From Ectobius pallidus (lineage: Eukaryota > Arthropoda > Insecta > Blattodea > Ectobiidae), in the NCBI GenBank assembly GCA_964059195.1, contig CAXKWD010000007.1, positions 60,450,705-60,514,704 on the forward strand: 64,000 nt of DNA. Reading direction: 5' to 3'. The notes under the pieces are model-generated. The model ran no database searches. It saw only the letters and a program-made list of their open reading frames with translations, and was not told where the DNA came from. The position numbers and the translations under genes are program-made. This document shows, in pieces, positions 1 through 9,455 of this stretch (the first letter of the stretch is position 1; the number at the start of each line of letters is the position of its first letter).

Positions 1-475
1 TTTGTACATTTAAAATAAAATTCAACTTCTGTAATTTTTACAATCTTATAATGAACATCCCTCAATGAAAAGCAGAACAGCAGAGGTGGGTTTTTCACAG
101 AAACTTGATTATTCCAAACAGTTGTCGCTAAACGAATGCTGACTGACGGGAGAGGGGGAGAATTAAGGAGGAAGGACTACTGTGTCAAGTCACCAGTGAA
201 AGAATATCTGTTTAAGTGAATATAGTTCGGGTTACCTAATTTTGCAATTAATTCTGTTAAGAATAGCTATTCCACGTTTCTTGCAGTTAAAAAAAGGCCA
301 TATTTCAGTTTAAGTGTATAATGTAATATTTTAAAGTCTATTTTCTATTTATTTACACATTTTTAAAGAATATTTTAAGTGACTATTTTCTCTTTTAAAA
401 GCCTATTTACTTGTTTTAAAAGCCTATTTCAGGTGCCTAAAACTAACTTTTTTAAAGCCTAAAATCCCAGGTCTA
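1..475. mobile_element. Right part of a hAT-like element cut by the window edge
   Basis: The right end at 466-475 reads CCCAGGTCTA. Its reverse complement, TAGACCTGGGATTTTAGG, resembles the TIR of the complete hAT-like element at 36503-37601 (TAGGGCCTGGATTTTTAT). The next 8 bases, GTAATAAT (476-483), fit a hAT target duplication. The same site is uninterrupted in the related LINE tail at 1647-1654, where GTAATAAT is followed directly by LINE sequence on both sides. The left end is outside the window. The interior is AT-rich with runs of AAAGCCTATTT-like sequence and no readable protein. Confidence 0.55.
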
Positions 476-1530
476 GTAATAATACATGTGTTTTTGTACA
501 TTATTTACAGTTGATATTATCTTATAACTAGAACTTGTATATTATTTTTTGATTATATCCTAATTACCTAATTAAGCTAATTATTTCTACTTCTTAACAG
601 TTAACTTATTTCTAATTACTCTTACAATTAATTATAATTTTTCAAAATCTATTTTGTTTAAGAATCTTGTAAAGTCTTGGAGGTAATGTTTAACTAGTTC
701 GTAATTTGTTACTGGCCACTGTCCACCTTTTAATCTTATGTTTTGTTTTAGTTCTTGTCTTTTGCTGTTTAGGAGAGTACATTCAAATATTAAGTGATTC
801 ACAGTTTGATCTTCTTGTTCACATTTACACAGTGCACTTTCCTGTATTTTAAATCTTGTATAATATTCTCTTGTCTTCCCGTGACCTGTTAATATGGCTG
901 TTATCTGTCCGTTTAGTGGAACCCTCAGCTTTAGACGTTCCATCACTGAAGGGAAAAACATTCTGGTAGTAGTTCCTTTTGTCGTATTCTTCCATTGCTC
1001 TTGCCAGGTCCACAATCCTTTCTCCTCGGCTTCCTTGACAACATGGCTTTTCGGGATCTTGCTGTAAATAACTTCCCCGGTGTCTTCCTTCGCAGCTTTC
1101 TTTGCTAATTGATCGGCCATTTCATTTTCATATAGCCCAGCATGCGCCTTAACCCACTTTAGGTGGATAGTCCAGCCATTGTCTTGGAGGTATTTAATTT
1201 TTTCTTTTATTTGTTCAATTATTTCTTTTTTTATTTTACCGTTCTTAAGAAGGTCTATTGTAATTTTGCTATCTGTATTAACTAACACCAGTCTCTTGTC
1301 GTCCTCTATTTTTTTATTGTCTTCTATTGCCACTAGGGCAAGCAATATCGCGATCTGTTCCGCTTGATTATTGGAGCAGTGCAAGCCGAGTTTGTATTTT
1401 AATGTTTCTAGCAGTTCCCCATTTTGGAAGATGACTGCTGCAGCGCCGACTTTCCCATCTATTTTTGACCCATCAGTGAAGATTTCTATATTGTATGCTA
1501 TGTTTGCTTGTGCCTCTTGAACAATGACTC
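476..1530 (-). mobile_element. LINE copy 1, 5'-truncated, RNase H end only
   Basis: Minus-strand non-LTR retrotransposon fragment. Reading from 1530 down to 632, the protein starts inside an RNase H domain with IFTDGSK (first catalytic Asp), then NNQAEQIA (Glu), VNTDSKIT (Asp) and WVKAHAG. It ends with the CKCEQEDQTVNHLIFEC zinc-like tail typical of insect LINEs whose RNase H follows RT (I, LOA, R1 and relatives). There is no RT or endonuclease. The 5' truncation point at 1530 joins a CA microsatellite directly, so any reading through it (THTHTH runs) is not protein. The 3' UTR is 476-631 and is cut at 475 by the hAT-like insert. Clade assignment is uncertain. Confidence 0.85.
632..1530 (-). 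pseudogene. RNase H domain and zinc tail of a LINE polyprotein
   Basis: About 300 residues, open to a stop at 632. RNase HI acts to remove the RNA strand during target-primed reverse transcription. The acidic residues (D of FTDGSK, E of NQAEQ, D of NTDSK, and the H of KAHAG) are present, so this domain looks intact, but without RT and endonuclease it cannot move. A close relative lies at 2017-3841. No native start codon exists because the copy is truncated at its 5' end. Confidence 0.8.
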
Positions 1531-1617
1531 TGTGTGTGTGTGTGTGTGTGTGTTTGTGTTTGTGTGTGTGTGTGCGTGTGCGTGCGTGCGTGTGTGTGTT
1601 TTTTTTTTTTTTTTTTA
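1531..1617. repeat. GT/CA microsatellite followed by a poly-T (poly-A) run
   Basis: Alternating GT with GC variants (1531-1598), then about 16 T (1599-1616). Read on the minus strand, this is the poly-A tail of LINE copy 2, then a CA array, then the truncated start of LINE copy 1. The same order (LINE end, CA array, truncated LINE) recurs at 3842-3910. Confidence 0.9.
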
Positions 1618-2016
1618 TTAGCATAGTCCACATGCCCCATTACAGAGTAATAATACATGTGTTTTTGTACATTATTTACAGTTGTTCTTATAGCTAATTT
1701 CAGTTTTGTTTTTACTTTGTTATACTTGTTAATTTGTATAACATTATTTGTCTATCTGATTATTCTATGTTAAAGATATTTTGAAATATTTACAATTGAC
1801 TATCATACTATGTACTATACAATATTTATCATATGAGTGTATTACTTTCTAAGAATATTTATAGAATATTTACAATTGGCAATTAACTATATCTTCCCTT
1901 ATTGTATCTTAGTTTACACTATTTCCTACTTCCTATTATTTGTTTTGTTTCTATTTGTGTTACTAATCTCTTTCCTATATTACGTTATATCCTAGTTAGT
2001 AATTATATATTTATAT

Positions 2017-3378
2017 TTACAAAGTTTCAAAGTTTATACTCTTAACAAAATTATTGAATGCTTGGAGGTGCTTTCGTATAAGTCTCTCACTTGTCACAGG
2101 CCACTTGTCCCCTCTTCTTCTTATTTCTTCTACCAGTCCTGCCCTTTGAGTTTTTACACTGGAACATTCATATATTAGGTGATTCACAGTTTGTGGTGCC
2201 TTTCTACATACGCAAGTAAGATCTTCAATGATACAAAAACGGCTGAGGTATTCTCTTGTCCTTCCATGTCCAGTAATCATAGCAGTGAATTGAGCTGTTA
2301 TGGGCAGATTCATCTTCAGTCGCTCTGCGATCGAAGGCTAGAAGGCTTTTGTTATTATTCCTTTTGTAGATGCAGTTCAGTTGTGTTGCCATCTCTCCGT
2401 TGTCAGTCGTCTGTTGTCTGTCACTATTGTCTGCTTTGGTACCTTCTTATAAACAATTTCTCCCTTGCCTAAAGCCGCTTCCTTGGCTATTTGATCGGCC
2501 ATTTCATTACCTTGTATACTAACGTGAGCTTTAACCCAGGCAAAGTAAATTCTCCATTTTTGTCACTGGAGGGCAGATATGGTCTGGTGTATTTCTGCAA
2601 TTATGGAGTAATGGGATTTGTTATTTTCGAGTAAAGCCAAAGTCACTTTGCTGTCTGTATAGATTGCAGCAGTCTTATCTTCTTGTGATATATCGAGCTT
2701 TGTAATTTCTATTAGTGCTTGCAAAATGGCTATTTGTTCGGCTTGATTATTAGAGCATTTACTGTGTAACTTACTCTTTATGGTTTTTATCAAGATCCCG
2801 TTCTGAAAAATTACTGTTCCTGCTCCAACACTGTCTCCTGTCTTACTGCCGTCTGTATATATCTGTAGTAGGTACGATTCTGTTTCATCCGCCTTCCGTA
2901 TTTTTATTGTTTGAGCTGGATGGTTCCAGTGTCGTTTGTCTATCGGGGAGTCATAATCTTCTCTTTCTTTTATATCCCTATAAATTCTGGCTTTTTCCTG
3001 TATAATTAAGTTTATTGGTGCCACCCCGGCTACTACACAGGAGGCGTCATACGAAATTGTCTTGTGTGCTTTGGAAATCTTTATATTCATTAATCTTTGT
3101 ACTCTTTCTAGTTTCCTTATATTCTTAACTTTCTTTGCTGCCTCCTCCCATATCGGTGCTCCATAGGTTAGAATTGGTATTATAGCTCCTTGGTTTATAG
3201 TGCTCAATGCTTTATGTCCTAGACCCCACTGCAGTCTGGCCGTTTTCCCCAGTGTATGTATTAAAGCTGTTGCTTTCTCTGTAATATGATTGATATGGTT
3301 ATCGAATCTGAAATATTTATCCACGTATATCCCTAGGTATTTTATCTCGTCTACCTGCTCTAATCTCTTGTTGTTCAT
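2017..3378 (-). pseudogene. LINE RT thumb, RNase H and zinc tail, frameshifted
   Basis: Continuation of LINE copy 2. At 2563-3378: VDEIKYLGIYVDKYFRF and the conserved thumb region, then RNase H with IYTDGSKTG, NNQAEQIA and IYTDSKVT. Between about 2563 and 2313 the frame is lost, although VKAHVSIQGN-type residues can still be read near 2480-2560. The last part, 2017-2313, carries ITGHGRTREYLSRF and CVCRKAPQTVNHLIYEC. It is at least two frameshifts away from being functional. Confidence 0.8.
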
Positions 3379-3841
3379 TTATATATTAATTTCTTCATTA
3401 ACTCCTGGTCTTTTCTGTGTGATAACCATTACCTTTGACTTGTTTGTGTTGAATTTGATTTTGTTATGTGCTGCCCATCTTTCTATTTGCTTTATGTCTT
3501 TGTTGGTGTAGGCCTCCACTTCAGCAATACTCTTCCCTTTTATTATCATTAAGAAGTCGTCTGCAAATGCTGTGACTTGACTTCGGTGAGAGAATTCTTG
3601 GTTTAAAAGTGTGTTATATAAAATATTCCAGAAACCAGGTCCACTGCAGGAACCTTGTGGACAGCCTTTTTTAACTTCCTTCTCCTCCCTGTACTCATTT
3701 ATCTGTAAGATTGCTATTCTGCTGTTAAAATAATCTTGAGATAACTGATACAAGTTCCTGGGGCAATTCAGATCTTTGAGGTTTTTCAAGATGCTTGGCC
3801 ACCATGCCGCATCGAAAGCTCCTAGGACATCTAAGCTGGTT
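3379..3841 (-). pseudogene. LINE reverse transcriptase, palm region
   Basis: Reverse transcriptase fragment. Seen: GAFDAAWW (motif A Asp), KKGCPQGSCSGPG (motif B), TAFADDFLMIIKG (motif C with both aspartates), and the NKIKFNTNKSKVMVI stretch common downstream of motif C. It stops at 3379; the next part continues in another frame from 3378. The 5' edge is the truncation against the CA array. The catalytic residues are intact, but the gene is broken. Confidence 0.85.
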
Positions 3842-3859
3842 ATTGTGTGTGTGTGTTTG

Positions 3860-3891
<32 letters not shown>

Positions 3892-3910
3892 TGTGCGTGC
3901 GCGTGCGCGT
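3842..3910. repeat. GT/CA microsatellite between LINE copies 2 and 3
   Basis: GT repeat with GCGTGC variants. It lies exactly between the 3' part of LINE copy 3 and the truncated 5' edge of LINE copy 2, mirroring the array at 1531-1598. Confidence 0.9.
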
Positions 3911-4420
3911 GTTTTGTTTTTACTTTGTTATACTTGTTAATTTGTATAACATTATTTGTCTATCTGATTATTCTATGTTAAAGATATTTTGAAATATTTA
4001 CAATTGACTATCATACTATGTACTATACAATATTTATCATATGAGTGTATTACTTTCTAAGAATATTTATAAAATATTTACAATTGGCAATTAACTATAT
4101 CTTCCCTTATTGTATCTTAGTTTACACTATTTCCTACTTCCTATTATTTGTTTTGTTTCTATTTGTGTTACTAATCTCTTTCCTATGTTACGTTATATCC
4201 TAGTTAGTAATTATATATTTATATTTACAAAGTTTCAAAGTTTATACTCTTAACAAAATTATTGAATGCTTGGAGGTGCTTTCGTATATGTCTCTCACTT
4301 GTCACAGGCCACTTGTCCCCTCTTCTTCTTATTTCTTCTACCAGTCCTGCCCTTTGAGTTTTTACACTGGAACATTCATATATTAGGTGATTCACAGTTT
4401 GTGGTGCCTTTCTACACACG
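3911..4420 (-). mobile_element. LINE copy 3, C-terminal tail and 3' UTR only
   Basis: Near-identical repeat of 1703-2212 (offset 2208 bp; only a few substitutions seen by eye). It encodes the last 64 residues of the LINE polyprotein (4225-4419), beginning in the CRKAPQTVNHLIYEC zinc tail, plus part of the 3' UTR. The last about 85 bp of the 3' UTR present in copy 2 are missing here. Upstream of 4420 the sequence is unrelated. Confidence 0.85.
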
Positions 4421-5480
4421 AGTCATTCCATGTCAAATCAACACAGCTGCCAACCTGACCATCTCAGATTTTCATGAAATTTGGTGTGTTCATTGCACAT
4501 GATGAGAGAATGAAAAATGCCAAATTATAGAATTCTAGCACCAGTACAACAAAAGTAATGGCTGCCCAAAGTTCGGAAAATGTGCTGAAAATTTGATAAA
4601 CACTGCAGACAAAAACGGCTGTAACTTCTGTTCTAATAGAGATAGAACTGTGAAACAGGTATTTTCACAAAGGTCTTGGAACAAGCTTTCAAATGATATG
4701 TAACATGGCTATATTCAAAGAATGTAAACAATTAAGGTCAATGACCTTAACCTTTGACCTTGAATATCTCAAAACATGTCACCTTCAAAATTGATGAAAA
4801 AAATATATTTGCTTCTTCATGTTACACTATACAACATAGTAAAAAATCAAGTTGGGACGACATTGGGATTACGAGATATAAATTAATATGTACAGCTATT
4901 TGGTGCAATAAAGCAGTAGAAATTGTATGCAGACTGCAACAAAGTGTCATAGAGTTCTGCAAAACGTGTTAACTGTTAAAAAGTGTTATTATAGTAATGC
5001 ACAGTAAGGTAACAATGTGAACAGGCCAATAACTGTATCAAGCATTCAACGATGAAAATCCAGGACTGAAAATAGGGTTATCCAAATTCTGCCAGTTACG
5101 ACCCAAGAACTGTATTCTGGCTGGTGAGACCGGTACCCATAGTGTGTATGTTTGCAACTGATGCATCAAAATGTTTGAAGGTTCCAGATTGAAATGACAC
5201 GTGATGAGAACTGTCGACTTAACACGTATAAACACTGTCTAGCTCAGACCATTTGTAACCCTGCACAGCCAAAATGTTATATGTCAACCCTGCACAGCCA
5301 AAATGTTATATGTCAACATGTGAGAACTGTCCAGGTACACACTCTTGACGAAAATGGAATTCATGAAATAATAGTAATAATAATAATAACTTTATTATCA
5401 CGTATGTTTACATTATGAGCAATGCTCGCAAACTGGTGATAACATATGAACTGTGGACATGTACAGAGAACAACTCTCCA
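4421..5480. other. Unassigned intergenic stretch with a 29-bp tandem duplication
   Basis: No convincing gene. The unit AACCCTGCACAGCCAAAATG... occurs twice in tandem at 5257-5285 and 5286-5314 with no difference seen. An AATAAT run at 5368-5385 followed by CTTTATTATCAC resembles the tail of a truncated LINE. Part of this stretch may be the upstream portion of the transposon-like reading frame at 5480-5700, but I cannot show that. Confidence 0.4.
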
Positions 5481-5700
5481 GACATGTCTATCTGAACAAC
5501 ATCTGAAAGAGACACTTTGTGACAATATGTGATTTTGCAGAGAATTATGTATTTGTCCTGCAAGATGAGGTCCAGGGGTTCCACTGGAACAATGCACAGG
5601 CCACCATTCTTCCATTTGTTGTTTCTTATAGACATCCAGAAACCCATGCAATAGATCACATTTCCTTTGTTATCATATCAGAATGCCTCAAACATGACAC
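5480..5700 (+). pseudogene. Fragment of a repeat-borne protein (DFAENY...WNNAQATI type)
   Basis: A plus-strand fragment reads CDFAENYVFVLQDEVQGF, then HWNNAQATILPFVV, and ends with FVIISECLKHDTVN. I recognise this as part of a protein found in many copies in insect and other animal genomes and usually annotated as uncharacterised; it behaves like a transposon-encoded frame. A few residues upstream (EQHLKETL) lie in another frame, so there is a frameshift near 5515. No catalytic function can be assigned from the sequence. Confidence 0.45.
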
Positions 5701-5707
5701 TGTAAAT

Positions 5708-5903
5708 GCACAGGCAAGATGCAGTGCAGTGCAGTGCAGTTATGGCAGTGCAGTCTAAGTACATATTAAGTGTGTGTATGTGTGAGCGTGCGTGCGTGTG
5801 TGTGTGTGTGTGTCTCTCTGTCTCTGTCTGTCTGTCTGTCTGTCTCTCTCTGTCTGTCTGTCTCTCTCTGTCTGTCTGTCTCTCTCTGTCTGTCTGTCTG
5901 TCC
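5708..5903. repeat. GCAGT pentamers, then GT and TCTG microsatellite
   Basis: A short GCAGT pentanucleotide run (about 5718-5739) is followed by GT repeats (5771-5812) and a long TCTG/TCTC array (5813-5903). The array adjoins the tail of the SINE at 5904-6240. Confidence 0.9.
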
Positions 5904-6240
5904 TATATCCCCAGTGTCGGGGCGAAGGGCCTCCAATTGGAGGTTTCTGATACCTGTGTGAATTTTGTTATGCTTATTTTCCGAGGGAGGGCAAAGGGAC
6001 AGGTGGTAAGCCCATTGCCTCACAACCCCCCAGGAAACTAAGGTATTACTTGGACGTGAAAGGCCGGGAAATTTTGTCCAGAGGCTCTAATTTAGGCTTG
6101 GAGTTCTTTAACGTGCCATAAATCTACGACACGGGCCCCCCAGCTTAAAGTCCCTCCTGGAGGACTCCATGCCCGGAAAAATCCTGCGACCTGCGGATCC
6201 AGAGGCAGGCACGCTACCCCGAGATCACCGTGGCCGAGAT
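5904..6240 (-). mobile_element. tRNA-derived SINE, minus strand
   Basis: Reading from 6240 downwards, the head resembles a tRNA gene: GATCTCGGGGTAGCGTGCC (box A-like), then GCAGGTCGCAGGATTTTTCC (a degraded box B). The body includes GGCACGTTAAAGAACTCC. The tail runs into a TCTG array. GC content is well above the surroundings. It lies about 150 bp upstream of the first ABCG exon in the window. Confidence 0.6.
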
Positions 6241-6393
6241 AAACCAGCTAGTCTACTGAAATTTTCTCTATTGATTTCAAACTCAAGCCCACTGTTCACT
6301 TGATTTCTATGTCTGTAATAAAGTCTGAAGAAATATAAGTAAGTTCCTGGGAAAATGATAGGCTACTAATAAGTGACTAATTTGTCATTTCAG

Positions 6394-6632
6394 TGGTCTG
6401 GACAGTTCATCATCGTTACAAGTAATATCACATCTGAGATCTCTGGCACGTGGTGGCAGGACTGTTGTGTGTACGATACATCAACCTAGCTCCCGTCTGT
6501 TTGAAATGTTTGATGATCTCTATATCTTATCTGAGGGACAGTGTCTTTACAATGGTCCCATAAATGCCATGACAACTGTGTTTGAGGAGGCAGGATTTCA
6601 GTGCCCTGAGCATTATAACAGAGCAGACTTCG
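6394..6632 (+). CDS. ABCG exon a: D-loop, H-loop, end of ATPase domain
   Basis: Acceptor TTTGTCATTTCAG, donor GTAAGT. The first base completes a serine codon begun in an upstream exon, giving SGLDSSSSLQ (D-loop). VCTIHQPSS carries the H-loop histidine, and FDDLYILSEGQCLYNGP is the beta strand and turn after it. It ends in phase 1 inside ADF/A. These residues sense the gamma-phosphate and couple the two ATPase halves. No stop or frameshift is seen. Confidence 0.93.
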
Positions 6633-9423
6633 GTAAGTTAAGCACACATACAGTAACCTCTCTCATTTCATTACTGGTTCCCTAAAACATGCTGACAAAA
6701 AGTTATATCTGACTATGCCCTTATTTTTAGGGTTTCACACTCACATACACAGGGACACACTTCTCCATCCTAACCAGTACTGTATATACTCAAATACTAC
6801 CAGCATATTTTTTCAAGAATCTGGACTCTTCTCATCTGAATTTTGACATTTTATACCATATTGGCTCAATATAACACAATTCTTTGTAGTAGCCTCACAG
6901 TATAGTATAATAGTAGTGAAGCTGGAATGAAAGGAAAATAAGAAAAACAAAATGCTTTCTTACGCACATGGTCCACCAGATGAATGGCAGTGAAACAAAG
7001 TTTTGTGTAGAGACGCCGAGAATACAGTGTAATACCAAGCAGAACCACTAATTCGGAGAAAATTCGGTGAATTTCCATAAGACTTTGACCTTGGGTCGGA
7101 CAAACGATAAGACTCCGAGATTTCGACTGGGTGTTACCATGCTCATTATTTTAGCCTACCATATTTAATTCTTTTATGATATGTACCGGTAATGTTAATT
7201 ATAACTGTTTAATTAAGAATAAAACTGGCGAAATAATTTTTATATATAGGCCTATAAGTTTTTTTTTTTTTTTTTCAAATTTCCTTTCAAAAAATTAGGG
7301 TGCGGGTATTATTCGGGTGTGGGTAGTATTCGGGTATGTACGTTAAATGCAGGACCTTCAACCCTAACTCCTAGCTTAACTCCCACCATGCAGCATTGTA
7401 CAATGCTTATATTCATGTTCTCAGTATTTACTGTTACCTTTCTCATGTTAAAAATTTATATTTGCTGCCACATGTTTCACATCTTCTTTTTTAGTGCTCC
7501 CTTACACGTAAAGTCTTCACCACCAACTGAATGCCAGCTCTTGTCCTATCTGTAGTACACTTTGAATGTGGTTTATTTCTGTGTACTCTGCTTTTAATGC
7601 TTCCCATCAATAAAAATTGCAATAGATCTGGCCTGCTGCAAATTTATACATGTGAAATATAATATTGCATTATGTAAAGTAGCAGTAAAAGTAATAGAAA
7701 GTCATTACCAATCTACGATAATTCATTATATTGAATTAGTAATTTAATAAGAATCTACTCTTATACAATTCAACGGCCCTAAATAGCATGCTTGCTCGCT
7801 CGCCCGCTTCGTGAGACATCGGGTATACTCGGCGATGTTCGTCTCTCGCAGTGTAAACTTTCATGACGACTACAAAATTAGGTAAACCGCTATTATATAA
7901 GGTCTAAGTGAAATGACGCAATGAACAAATATTCTAATTTTATTTTTACTTACAATTTTCATAGCTCTGAACCACAAACATTTTTAATAATCTACCAGTG
8001 TAAATTTCTTAAAAATCCTGGAGTCAATGAATCATGGCAGGCGAAGCACCGGGGGCACCAGCAGTAAAATATTGATGGTTTAACTCTTGAAATATCGCTG
8101 ATAATAATCCAAACAAACCATTCCTTCCCTTGAAACATTATATAATTTCTGAAAATTACACTGAATTGATAAAATAAAATTCACATCATATACATGTCAA
8201 TAAACAGTTGAGAAACAATACGTATTATGTGTTCACAGGTTTCTTTGGAACTGCATAATCGATTCTGATATAGTTTTCCCAGGGGGCGCTTTCTAATTTT
8301 AGAATGTAAATTCACATCATATACATGTCAATAAACAGTTGAGAAACAATACGTATTATGTGTTCACAGGTTTCTTTGGAACTGCATAATCGATTCTGAT
8401 ATAGTTTTCCCAGGGGGCGCTTTCTAATTTTAGAATGTACTCTGAAACCGGAATTTTAGCGGTTTCATTAATATTATCAATGGCTTAGTTTATGAACGAT
8501 TCGCGTGCAAGTGTTAATAAATATAATGCTTTAATAATTATTATACTCTTGATTTTTAATTTTTAAATGAATTATCGTGGGCGAAGCCACGGGCACCACC
8601 TAGTGATTGACATGGAAAGAAATGTCCCCAAGAGATATCTAACCCAACTCATCATACATCTTACATTTTATAACTTCACTGTGTTAACTTCCGATATAAT
8701 GTTGAATTAATAAAATGTCTTTTTACAATTTTTCATGCTCGAGTTCACAAGGATACACACATACAGAAGTTTCTGAAAATGGTAATTCAGGGGATCTCAA
8801 AACGAGTATTAATGCCAAAAATTTTAACTTTAATTTCAGGGTCAAACACAGTAGTTCCTCTATGTATAGTACCTGTGGTACAGAAAGTAAAAAAGCAGTG
8901 CAAATGAAATCTTGCATCTCATTCAATCTCAATGGGCAAAATCATTCTTCTATATACCATTCCTAATGTATATCCAGTCCAGTATATGTGGGTTTTTAGT
9001 GATAACTGAAATCTTCTTGTCTTTTCAGCACTGGAAATTGCTACTCAAAGGAGAGATGAAAATATTGGAAAACTCATTGCGAAGTATAGCAATGGAAACC
9101 AGTTCATTTCATCGGATATGTATAAGGAAATAAAAAATGATGGTAAGGCTACTCTGTTTTTAATTTTAACATAACACCTACCTTGTAAAGAAAAGTATGT
9201 TCACGAAACAAAATGTTCTGAAATAATAATCGAGGTTAAAAAATCATTACTCAAAAATACAGTCAGCTCAAAGCAGTATGAACAGAGTAACTAAATATTT
9301 TTGCGTGGGGTAACATTTTTTTTTTTTAAAGATGAAAGAAACCCAAGAGTAAATATGACAGCTAACTTTGTATTGTTATATAATTAATATTTGTGTGAAG
9401 TATTCCATGATTAAAGGTTTTTT

Positions 9424-9455
<32 letters not shown>

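Larger units (their letters stand above)
1618..3841 (-). mobile_element. LINE copy 2, 5'-truncated in the RT domain
   Basis: Minus-strand LINE of the same group as copy 1. It begins at 3841 inside RT with SLDVLGAFDAAWWPS (motif A region) and continues through GCPQGSCSGPGFWN and TAFADDFLMI (motif C, FADD). After the RT thumb come RNase H and a C-terminal CVCRKAPQTVNHLIYEC tail, ending near 2017. The 3' UTR (1618-2016) carries AGTAATAATACATGTG shared with copy 1 and ends in poly-A. Frame breaks near 3378 and 2313-2563 disable it. Bases 1703-2212 are repeated at 3911-4420. Confidence 0.88.

Noticed and set aside
1473..1658. Open frames of Thr-His or Cys-Val repeats (also near 3795 and 5706-6041)
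   Set aside because: They are translations of GT/CA or TCTG microsatellites, not proteins.
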